DNA from: Prorocentrum cordatum
Taxonomy: Eukaryota > Sar > Dinophyceae > Prorocentrales > Prorocentraceae
NCBI GenBank assembly: GCA_963575745.1
Contig: CAUYUJ010021059.1
Location: forward strand, 282,406-346,405
Length of the DNA stretch: 64,000 nt
Direction: 5' to 3'
The translations under genes were made by a program, and so were the position numbers. This document shows, piece by piece, positions 11,241 to 19,336 of this stretch. Under the pieces are notes generated by a model that worked only from the letters and a program-made list of their open reading frames with translations, was not told the origin of the DNA and did not search any database. Numbering within the stretch: position 1 is the stretch's first letter; each line of letters begins with the position of its first letter.

Positions 11241-11575
11241 ATTCAAAATGTGGCCCAGGAATGGAGTTCTGGGAACTCGAAGAACACGAAGTGGCCTACA
11301 GTTGGCTCCGGGCATTCAAAATCATGCCCAGGAATGGAGTTCTGGGAACTTGAAGAGCACGAAGTGGCCTACAGTTGGCTCCGGGCATCCAAAATGTGGC
11401 CCGGGAATGGAGTTCTGGGAAATCGAAGAGCACGAAGTGGCCTACAGTTGGCTCCGGGCATCCAAAATGTGGCCCGGGAATGGAGTTCTGGGAAGTCGAA
11501 GAGCACGAAGTGGCCTACAGTTGGCTCCGGGCATCCAAAATGTACGCCGGGAATGGAGTTCTGGGAGCACCAAGA
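11241..11575. repeat. 73-bp tandem repeat, about 4.6 copies
   Basis: The word ATTCAAAATG/ATCCAAAATG begins copies at 11241, 11314, 11387, 11460 and 11533, an exact 73-bp period. Each unit contains GGAATGGAGTTCTGGGAA and GTGGCCTACAGTTGGCTCC. Since 73 is not a multiple of three, each unit is read in a different frame, which argues against coding. Confidence 0.92.
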
Positions 11576-13025
11576 GCGATTTTGCGAGGATGTCCGAAGC
11601 GATTTCGGCTTCGGCGGCAGCGCGGCGGCAGCCTGTCCGGGTCCCGCCCCGACCACCCTGTGGAGTCATCTGCTGCTGAGACCACTAGAAACCTATCAGC
11701 AAAAGTTGTTAGGTAATTTGAAAGCACATGATTTGAGCCCCCAGGATATTGCGAGAGTTTAGCAGAAGCATACCATTAGCGGCGCGCCAAGGGAGGAAGG
11801 CCGAGGGGGCGGGCCTTCTCAGAGGTCTCGGAAGGCCTGTTGCACCACAGACGGCTCAGAAGGCTGGAGGGCTTCTGAGCAGCCCCGTCGCCTTCTGCGA
11901 AGGCATGCCCTTCTCGCTTCCCCCTCCGGTGTGACGCCCAGTTTGGCTGCGGGGCCACAGCTCGGGTCTCCGATCCCGGCGACCCCGGGAATGCTCTCGG
12001 CCAGGCGCAGCTGCTGGAGAGCACCTCGAGTCCGGAGAGCCTCCCGCGGCACGCGTGCTCGGCACCCTCGGCACGCGTGCTCTCGGAGGCACCGCGCAGC
12101 AGTGCGCGGCGGGGCCCGCGGCCGGTCCGCGCCCTGCGGGACCCCCCCCCCCCCCCCCGAGGAGCCGCGGCGGAGCCCCCGCGGCGGCCCGCGCGGCCGC
12201 GGCCCGCTCATACGGCGCCGCGACCCAGGCGGGGGCGCAGGGCCGTGCCCTCCGGGGGGGGGCGCAGGGCCGGGAGAGGAGGGTGCCTGCGGCAGGTTCG
12301 CGTCGTGTCGACGGGCGGCGACCCGCCGCCGGCGCTCCACGCTGAGCGCCGTCCGCCGCCCAGAGTCGGTCGACGTTGGACGATCGGACGTTGTGGGAGC
12401 AGCCGATCGTTCAGGGTTGAAGGGTCCCCGCGGGGTCAGGAACCAACGCCGGGGTCGACACGACACAGATCTGCCGTACGCAGGTGTTTTGGCAAGCTCA
12501 TTTTAAGGTGCATAGCACACTTCGATGCTTTTGTAGAATCCTACCGCAAGGCCGCTGAAGGCCACCAGAGGCTGCTAAAGGCCGCTAGAAGCAGCAAAGG
12601 GCTGCAAAAAGGCGACCAAAAGCCACTGAAGGCCGCTAAAGGCCACTAGAGGCTATTACACCGAGTCGGTCTATGTTAGAATGGGCCCCCAAAAATATTA
12701 ACCTAAGGATGCGCAAGAGGAGGAGGACCATTGTAAACCCAAGACGCATCGACAGTATTGCAATCATCCTGCCATCCAAGCTCCCTTCTTCGTAGGTCCC
12801 TGCATGAGCTTATTCTCATTGCAGCAGGTGCGCCATTGGAAAGCAACCGTCTGAGAGTCCTCGATCGTGCAGAAGCGCAATTCCTGGGACGTCTGACTTC
12901 TGCAGCCTGAGGCTCGTAAGTCGAGCCAGACCGCTGTCCCTGGGACTTCAGCACCGCGAATCACGGATGCGTCCTGACAATCCAAAGTAGTGTCAGAACA
13001 CCAACCCAGGGGCCTCAACCAGAGG
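11576..13025. other. No supported gene: GC-rich block and short repeats
   Basis: 11760-12480 is very GC-rich with overlapping long frames on both strands and no domain. 12540-12660 has a short repeat (GGCCGCTAAAGGCCACTAGA-like). 12660-13025 is unique-looking DNA without a convincing frame. Confidence 0.4.
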
Positions 13026-13430
13026 AGTCCTTAACAGAGTCGCAAACTTTCGAGACGAATGTTTGCGTGGCTAGGGAGTGAGAGAGAGAGAGAGGAACAA
13101 CAAAGAGAGAGAGAGAGAGAATGAGAGAGCGCAGTATTTTGAGAAGAAACCGCCCTCTATCCTTGAGGCTGTTGCGCACTGTTAAGACGAATGTGCGTGG
13201 CATTAAGGCGGGAGCCACCTTTGCGAAAGTAGCCGTCCTCCATCTTTGAAGCTGTTGCAAACTTTAAAGGCGAATGTGCGCGGCGCTGTGTCTAGAGCCA
13301 CATTTTGAACGCCACCTGCCTTCCATCCTTGAAACGGCCTTTCACTTTTACGACGACTGCGCGCGGCGCTGAGGCGAGAGCCATCTTTTGAAAAGGACCC
13401 GCCATCCAGCCGTGAGACCGTTATCAGAGC
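13026..13430. repeat. Dispersed ~95-bp tandem repeat (GTGCGCGGCGCTGAG-type), block 1
   Basis: The unit reads roughly CATCCTTGAAGCTGTTGCAAAC, then GGACGAATGTGCGCGGCGCT, then GCGAGAGCCACATTTTG and AAAGGACCTGCC. About four diverged copies lie here, interrupted by a (GA)n tract (13078-13125). Related blocks occur at 24240-24640, 26150-26400 and 34190-34300. Confidence 0.65.
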
Positions 13431-13494
13431 GAGGGGGCCGAATGGTCATTCATTGTCCTTGGGTGCGTGGCTGAATTGAGAATCCGTGGTGAGG

Positions 13495-13665
13495 GTTCTG
13501 TTTGTTTCGTTGTTATTATTGTTGTTGTTGTTGCTGTTGCTGTTGTTGTTGTTGCTGTTGTTGTTGTTGCTGATGTTGTTGTTGTATTTGTTGTGGTTGT
13601 TGTTGTTGGTGTTATTGTTGTTGTTGGTGTTGTTGATGTTGTTGTTGTTGTTGTTGAACATTATT
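13495..13665. repeat. (GTT)n microsatellite
   Basis: GTT repeats with occasional GCT and GAT. The frames give poly-Val, poly-Leu or poly-Asn only. Confidence 0.9.
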
Positions 13666-13986
13666 AATTCTAAAGAATAATTATTGTTGGGACCCCTGGT
13701 GCGCGCCCCCCCCGCCGCGCCTAGGCCGCAGCCACATTTTCATCATTTTCGTGAGGAAGTCTCAGGCAAAACGATGTGATCCAGATCCGGTTGTTTTGTT
13801 CCCCCCCGCTTTCCCTTGCAAAAAGCACTATAAAATGACATTTCTTGTTCTAACATAACCACATTTCAAGAATCCCTTGCAAAAAATAAGGTGACTTTTA
13901 GTGCCAAGTAAAAGAAATGATAACTGTTACATGTGTCGGGCGGCGTTGGGCCGTACAGGATTGTAGTGCACGATGTTGCCTTTTCC

Positions 13987-14020
13987 GAGGGTTAAAACTG
14001 AGGCCTCAGTTTTAACCCTC
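13987..14020. promoter_or_regulatory. Perfect 34-bp palindrome in A1
   Basis: The half-site GAGGGTTAAAACTGAGG is followed directly by its exact reverse complement, with no loop. The identical palindrome lies at 21085-21118 in A2. It could be a protein-binding site or a hairpin in the RNA; which one cannot be told from the sequence. Confidence 0.85.
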
Positions 14021-14239
14021 AAGCGGACCAGGTCACCGAAGGCCCCCGACCAGGAGCCCTGCCAAGGGTGGGGCCCCTTTGCGGCCTCCTGAGGTCGCCG
14101 GCCGGGGGTTCCCACTGCTTGCGTCGGTGACCTTCTGGGGCCCCCTTGCGGCCTCCTGAGGTCACCGGCCGGGGGTTCCCTCTGCTGTTGCATCGCATTG
14201 TGTTGCATAGCATCTTTGCTGCCACTGTGCTCATGCTGT

Positions 14240-14261
14240 TCCGTGGCCATTTTGGCTCAAG
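14240..14261 (+). other. Dinoflagellate spliced-leader sequence relic (21 of 22 positions)
   Basis: From T14240 to G14261 the sequence matches the dinoflagellate mRNA spliced leader except at its sixth base (G instead of A). The leader is normally trans-spliced onto mRNA 5' ends. A genomic copy usually means that a processed mRNA was reverse-transcribed back into DNA. It sits 118 bp upstream of the gag start codon. A donor GT overlaps its last G, but the usual AG|GT of a leader gene is absent, so it is a relic or mimic and not a leader RNA gene. A2 has a shortened version (21338-21356). Confidence 0.85.
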
Positions 14262-14379
14262 TGGCCAAACTGGTGCTCATTCTTATTGACCGTGTGATTT
14301 CTCAATCTCGTGCGCGCACCCCGCGCGCGGCTGCAGCGCGGGCGCCGCGCTGCTTTGGGCCCGCAGGCGGGGCCGGGCC

Positions 14380-15909
14380 ATGGTTGACCCGTCCGCCAGC
14401 GAGCTCCGGGGGTTGAACAACCTCCAGGACATCCAGAACTGGGTCGGTCTCCAGCCCACTGTGTGGGCGGCTTTGCAGTCCGAGCTCGGGGAGGTTGCGC
14501 AGATCCGCGAGGTCGTCCTCATTCCTCCTCATGCTTGGATCGCCGGCGTGGCGGCCGCCCGGGTGCAGGATGCCACCCCTGAAGGCGGGGACCCCCCACC
14601 GCCCCGTCCTCTCCGTGGCGTCGAGTTGGGGCATGCGCGGGGGTTTCGTCGCGTCTGCCGGCTGCGCCTCGGACTACCTGCCGACGAAGAAGGCGAGGGC
14701 TCCCCTTCTGGGGGCGGCGGCGGAGTGGCGGCGCCGGGGAACCCTCTTGGGCCCCCGGAGGTCGTCAATGCGAGCTCCATCAGGAAGGTCAAGATGTCGA
14801 CCATCTTCGACCAGGCGGACGACTCCGAGATCGCCCCCTGGTCGGCCCAACGGACGCGAACGGTCATGGCGGCCTTCAAGGCGGCCAACGACGACGAGGA
14901 CCCCGAGCCAGACGAGGACGTCACTGGGGACCAGCTGGCGGCCTTGGAGCATCGCATCCAGACGGGCGCGTGCCCCTGCCCCGACTTCGGGGTGTGGCGG
15001 CCGTACGGCCAGCGGTTCGCGCGCACCCTCAAGCTGGTCGTGCATCACATCACGCCGGCCGGCGACTACAGGCCTTACGAGGTGCCAGGGCCGCCGACGT
15101 TCGCGGAGTGGCTGCCTGCGTTCCGAGTTTTCTCGGTCGGCATGCGTGCGCTCGGGGCCGCCACGACCACGAGGCTCCAGCTGTACCAGAACAAGATCTC
15201 CAAGTTCAACAACACCTACGGCGAGGTCTGTTGGTGGTTGGTCGCGCTGGCGGATCAGCGGATGCGATCCGAGCGCATGGAGCGCATCAGGAGGCGCGCC
15301 GAGGAAGAGTACGCGGCTGCGCAGGTTTCGGGGGCGCCGCACGCCTTCGACCCGAAGATGCCGTGGGACTACTGCTTCAAGGCCGCCGCTGCCGACTCCG
15401 ATTTCTGGGATGAGGAGCTGGGGCGCAAGGCGACGCTCTGGGTCACCCACCTCAGGACCAGGCAGCAGCTCATCGACGACGGCACTGGGCATCCCGGCCC
15501 TGGCGGAGGCCCCAGCGGAGGCCCAGGCGGAGGCTCGGGAGGAGGTGGAGGCGGCGGCACAGGCGGCAACGGCGGCGGCAAGCGCGGTGCGAAGCGCGCC
15601 TGGGGGAGCCAGGACCGCGCAGCCTCGGACTCCAGCCAGTTTGGAGGCAGCGGCCGCGGTCGCAGCGGAGGACGCGGCGGGGGCCGTGGCGCCGCGGGCG
15701 GCGGCAAAGGCAACGCGAAGCATCCGGACGGCAGGTGGCGTGGGGACGAGAGAGGCAAGCCGCTTTGCTGGGCGTGGAACCACAACGCCAATGGGTGCAG
15801 CGAGGTGTGCGCCAACGGCAGGGTGCACGCCTGCGAGTGGTGCAGGTCCCCAAAGCACAGATCCATCGAGTGCCGCCAGAAGCCTGACGGGTGGTCGCCG
15901 CCCCGTTGA
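14380..15909 (+). CDS. Gag-like protein of the YR retrotransposon
   Basis: 509 residues. The N-terminal part (1-330) has no motif I know by name but looks like a folded capsid region. Residues about 365-450 are Gly/Arg-rich (GGG and RGRSGGRGGG runs), suited to nucleic-acid binding. Residues 462-502 form a Cys/His cluster, CWAWNHNANGC, then HACEWC, then HRSIEC, a zinc-knuckle-like arrangement seen at the end of Gag in DIRS-like elements. I chose the ATG at 14380 because it is the first in this frame after the A1 repeat and the leader relic. The frame ends at TGA (15907-15909) followed by CTA, a context known to be leaky. The same frame then continues without a stop into pol, so a Gag-Pol fusion by readthrough is plausible. 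Overlapping frames on both strands are shadows of the GC bias. Confidence 0.82.
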   Translation: MVDPSASELRGLNNLQDIQNWVGLQPTVWAALQSELGEVAQIREVVLIPPHAWIAGVAAARVQDATPEGGDPPPPRPLRGVELGHARGFRRVCRLRLGLPADEEGEGSPSGGGGGVAAPGNPLGPPEVVNASSIRKVKMSTIFDQADDSEIAPWSAQRTRTVMAAFKAANDDEDPEPDEDVTGDQLAALEHRIQTGACPCPDFGVWRPYGQRFARTLKLVVHHITPAGDYRPYEVPGPPTFAEWLPAFRVFSVGMRALGAATTTRLQLYQNKISKFNNTYGEVCWWLVALADQRMRSERMERIRRRAEEEYAAAQVSGAPHAFDPKMPWDYCFKAAAADSDFWDEELGRKATLWVTHLRTRQQLIDDGTGHPGPGGGPSGGPGGGSGGGGGGGTGGNGGGKRGAKRAWGSQDRAASDSSQFGGSGRGRSGGRGGGRGAAGGGKGNAKHPDGRWRGDERGKPLCWAWNHNANGCSEVCANGRVHACEWCRSPKHRSIECRQKPDGWSPPR

Positions 15910-15978
15910 CTATCTCCCCAGGCAGGCGAGCGCGGCCGTCCAGAGTCGAGCGAACGGCCAGCGGACCCGCTGGGGAAG

Positions 15979-18936
15979 ATGCGGAAGACAGAACTGCTCG
16001 ACGAGGGCGGCGGCGCGTCGGTGCGTCAGTTGGGCACCCGCCTTCGGCAGATTTTCGGCTGCGCGGGCGATGCCTCGGCGCCCGCCGATGCAGGCGCCGC
16101 CCCGGGATCATCCGGCGCCGCGGAGTCGGTGCAACGCCCCCCCACACACTGGAGGCAAGGAGGAGGCACCAGGAGCAGGAGCCGCTTGCAGGAGAGAGCG
16201 AGGAGCGGCAGGCGTCGCTCTCCCTCCCTGGAGAGCCGCCGGAGGAGGAAGCACGGCGGAAGAGGGAACGGCTCCCCGCCGAGCCGTGGGCGTCCTGTCC
16301 TTGCTGACGCCTCCGCGGGCGAGGCTTCCCGGGTCAGGGATCGGACAAAGACGCAGCGATGCTTCCGCCCTCGGTCCGATCAGGGAGCGCGCGGCAGGGG
16401 CGGCAGGCAACGCTCCGCCTCACCAGAGGGCGCACCCGGCCAGGGTCACCGAGAGCACAGGCACGACCCGCTGCCGCACCGGGGGCGTTCGGTTCTTGCC
16501 GGCGCCTCTGGAGGCAGCCCTCCCCGAGTGGAGAAGCATGCGGACCAGTCGCGGGGCACCCGCCCTCGAGCCCGCTCGCGCTCAGCTGCCGGTCGGGCCG
16601 CGCGGATCGACGACCTCCGCGCGAAGCGCGACCGCTTGCAGGAGGTCATCCGCCAGCGGAAGGACCGGTTGCGCCTGGCCGGGGTGCGCCAGGAGGCCGA
16701 GGCGTCTGGGCGGGGTCGAGCCGCGCAAGACGCAGGCGGACGATCACCCCCAAAGGCACCAGCGGGCACGTCGCTTGCCAACCCGACGGCTGGCTCCCGG
16801 GCGGCGCGGCGGGCAGAAGAGAACGAGGCGTGCATCGGCGGGCTCCGGGCGCCGTGGAAGGCCGTCAAGAAGCTCCCGATGCTCGCGGAGACCGGTCGGA
16901 AGATCGGGGCCTTCCTCGACGAGTTCTTGGACCAGCATCCCGATTTCCTCGACCTCCCCGACGGCGGCGAGCGCGCTCAGGAGCTGGTCCGGGATCCGCG
17001 CCTTCGCGCGGCGCGGGAGGACTTGCGTCGCGCCCTCGGCGCGAAGGAGGCCAAGGCGCATAAGCGGACGCCCTGGAAGCGGGACATCGTCGAGGCGCAC
17101 GTGGCTGCCTCGCAGGACCCGGAGGTGCACCTTGGAGATTGGCTTCGGGACGGCGCCCCCATCGGCGTGGCCAGACCGGTGCCGAGCTGCGGGATCTTTC
17201 CCCAACTCGGCCCGGCCGCGAAGGAGCGCACGCAGGCGCATGAGGTGCTATCGTTGCTGGAGGCGCACGGCAACTACAAGAGCTTCGAGGAGGCCAGGGT
17301 GCACGCGGAGCCCGAGATCGAGAGGATCATCAAGGAGGGTTTCGCGGTCAGGTTCAAGTCCTGGAAGCAGGTCGTCGGCACTTACGGCCCGGTTGCGGCG
17401 TCCAGGCTCGCTTGCATCGTCAAGGACCGGAAGGACGGCACGAAGAAGGCCAGGATCATCATCGACCTCCGCAGATCGGGCGTCAACAGGTGCGTGCAGG
17501 TCGACGAGAGGATTGTGCTTCCGCGCCCGAAGGACATCCTCAGCAATGCCATGCACCTTCTGCGCCACGCCGCGGAGGACGCGGAGGTCGAGGCGATGGC
17601 GTTGGATTTCAAGGACGCCTTTCACACGCTGCCAGTCCATGCAGACGAGCTCCCGTATGGCGTGGCGAAGGTCTTTGACGGCGAGTACGTGGTGTTTCGT
17701 ACGGTGGTCTTCGGCGGCGAGGCGAGCCCGCTGCTCTGGGGCCGCGCGGCGGCGTACGTCATGCGCGGTGCGCAGTCGATCTTCGAGCCGGAGCATCTCC
17801 TGGGCGAGTGCTACGTCGACGACCCCCTGGTGCTCGCCGTCGGCACGGCCGAGACGCGGAGGCGGCGGTTCGCCAAGTTCCTCCTCTGGCCCATCCTTCT
17901 GGGACTGCGGCTTTCTTGGGCCAAGGTCTCGCGGGGGAGGCGGGTCGAGTGGTGCGGCGTGGAATACCGCCTCGTCTCGCGGTACGTCGTGCAGGCGGTG
18001 CTGGCGCAGGCTTTCGCGCAGGAGTTCAAGGCGGAGATCGAGCAAGCGACGAGGCGGCCGCTCATTACGCGGTCGGAGCTGCGGCGCATCGCGGGGAGGG
18101 CGTCGTGGGCGACAGGTCTGGTGCCGACGATGCGCTCTTTCATCGACAGCCTGTGGGCCACGCTGGCCGACCTCAATGCCGCGTCCAAGGGGGATTCGGG
18201 GATCCCCTGGATCGGCAGGGACCCCCAGCCAGCTGCGCAGACCTCGCGCATCATTGTCGCGTTGGCGTGGTTGCATGCCTTCCTTGAGGGCGTTGTCACG
18301 GGTGGTGATCCTGGTCGGACGGTCGACGTCAGGGAGTGGTTCCGGCAGCCGTCCATCGAGATCGTCTGCGATGTTTCCCCGTGGGGCCTGGGGGCGGTCC
18401 TATGGGTCGACGGGGCCGCTCGCGCTTACCTTTTCGACGAGGTCGGCCCGGCGGACGTCGAGGAGCTGGGGGTCGAGAAGGGTTCGTGCAAGGCCCAGGC
18501 GGTCCTGGAAGCGCTGGCCATTGCGGTCGCGGCGCGGACTTGGCTTCCCAGGTGGGCGCAGCACCGGACTGGCGTTCGAGTCAAGAGCGACTCCATGGCG
18601 GCGCTCGGGGCCCTTGGTAAGATGGCCAGTCCAACGCCCGCCATCAACAAGATCGCCAGGGAGATCGCCCTCGACGTGGCGCAGAGTCGGTACGGCATCG
18701 ACGTGCTGGAGCACGTGCCGGGCGAGCTCAACGACGTCGCGGACGCACTGTCGAGGGCCTTCGAGCCGGGCGGGCGCTTCGCGCTCCCCGAGGTCTTGCG
18801 GCAGGCTGGGTGCACGCGGACTCCCGTGGCCGCGCGCGACGGGTCGTGGTGGCGCTCCATGGCCCTCACGCGGACGGTGCTGGACAAGGCTGCTGGCGGG
18901 CGACGGTGCCGCGACGAGCCACGCTCGGCGCCTTGA
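15979..18936 (+). CDS. Pol: reverse transcriptase and RNase H of the YR retrotransposon
   Basis: 985 residues from the ATG at 15979; the frame is open from 15910, right after the gag stop. Residues 1-290 are Arg/Ser/Gly-rich and poorly conserved in look. The reverse transcriptase follows, with motif A ALDFKDAFHTLPV (catalytic Asp near 543) and the catalytic YVDD near 612. RNase H follows, with CDVSPWGLGAVLWVD near 795, KSDSMAALGAL near 868 and GELNDVADALSR near 914, the typical ending in DIRS-like elements. There is no integrase, which agrees with the recombinase downstream. The protein copies the element RNA into DNA and degrades the template. The stop is TGA (18934-18936) after CCT. A +1 shift there leads straight into the recombinase frame. 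Confidence 0.92.
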   Translation: MRKTELLDEGGGASVRQLGTRLRQIFGCAGDASAPADAGAAPGSSGAAESVQRPPTHWRQGGGTRSRSRLQERARSGRRRSPSLESRRRRKHGGRGNGSPPSRGRPVLADASAGEASRVRDRTKTQRCFRPRSDQGARGRGGRQRSASPEGAPGQGHREHRHDPLPHRGRSVLAGASGGSPPRVEKHADQSRGTRPRARSRSAAGRAARIDDLRAKRDRLQEVIRQRKDRLRLAGVRQEAEASGRGRAAQDAGGRSPPKAPAGTSLANPTAGSRAARRAEENEACIGGLRAPWKAVKKLPMLAETGRKIGAFLDEFLDQHPDFLDLPDGGERAQELVRDPRLRAAREDLRRALGAKEAKAHKRTPWKRDIVEAHVAASQDPEVHLGDWLRDGAPIGVARPVPSCGIFPQLGPAAKERTQAHEVLSLLEAHGNYKSFEEARVHAEPEIERIIKEGFAVRFKSWKQVVGTYGPVAASRLACIVKDRKDGTKKARIIIDLRRSGVNRCVQVDERIVLPRPKDILSNAMHLLRHAAEDAEVEAMALDFKDAFHTLPVHADELPYGVAKVFDGEYVVFRTVVFGGEASPLLWGRAAAYVMRGAQSIFEPEHLLGECYVDDPLVLAVGTAETRRRRFAKFLLWPILLGLRLSWAKVSRGRRVEWCGVEYRLVSRYVVQAVLAQAFAQEFKAEIEQATRRPLITRSELRRIAGRASWATGLVPTMRSFIDSLWATLADLNAASKGDSGIPWIGRDPQPAAQTSRIIVALAWLHAFLEGVVTGGDPGRTVDVREWFRQPSIEIVCDVSPWGLGAVLWVDGAARAYLFDEVGPADVEELGVEKGSCKAQAVLEALAIAVAARTWLPRWAQHRTGVRVKSDSMAALGALGKMASPTPAINKIAREIALDVAQSRYGIDVLEHVPGELNDVADALSRAFEPGGRFALPEVLRQAGCTRTPVAARDGSWWRSMALTRTVLDKAAGGRRCRDEPRSAP

Positions 18937-19336
18937 GCGGAGGCGCGCCGGAGGTCCCGCCAGGCGAGCTATCGGAGATGCCTCCCCGCCTGGGCGCGAC
19001 AAGGGCGCAGGCTCGTTGGAGCGGGGCCTCCCGCGAGTGATCCGCGTCGTCAACGCTCCCGCCGACGCGCTGCACGAGGGGCCGAGGCGGGTCGACGGCG
19101 CGCAGGGGCGCCGCGGCCGCGAGGAGGAGGAGAGGAGTAGCGGCGGGGTACCGGATGCTCTCTTGGGCCCGGGACCCGCGCCAGCCAGGCGAAGGTGGGA
19201 TGAGACGGCGGCAGCGGCGCCAGCCAAGCGTGCCTGCTTGGCAGGGGCGCTGCAGGTCATCGGATGTCCGCAGCGCTCCGCTGCCGCCGCCGCAGAGTTC
19301 AGGGAAGCCACCCTGGCGGTGACGACGAGGCCCGTG

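Larger units (their letters stand above)
13891..14291 (+). repeat. A1: left direct repeat of the YR retrotransposon
   Basis: 401 bp, matching A2 (20989-21386) with only a few substitutions near 13981 and 3 bp of length difference inside the spliced-leader relic. It holds a 34-bp palindrome, a 22-nt spliced-leader-like sequence, and two copies of a GCGGCCTCCTGAGGTCxCCGGCC unit about 70 bp apart. It probably contains the promoter and start of the transcript, as the gag start codon is 88 bp past its end. Confidence 0.93.

Noticed and set aside
14674-18276. Long minus-strand frames opposite gag and pol
   Set aside because: They are shadows of GC-rich coding DNA; the translations have no domain.
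14495-18930. Very long plus frame overlapping gag and pol, continuous with the recombinase frame
   Set aside because: It is rich in Arg, Ser and Pro without domains and lies over gag and pol, which have clear motifs in another frame. Only the part after about 18935 is coding; the rest is open because of the G/C third-position bias.
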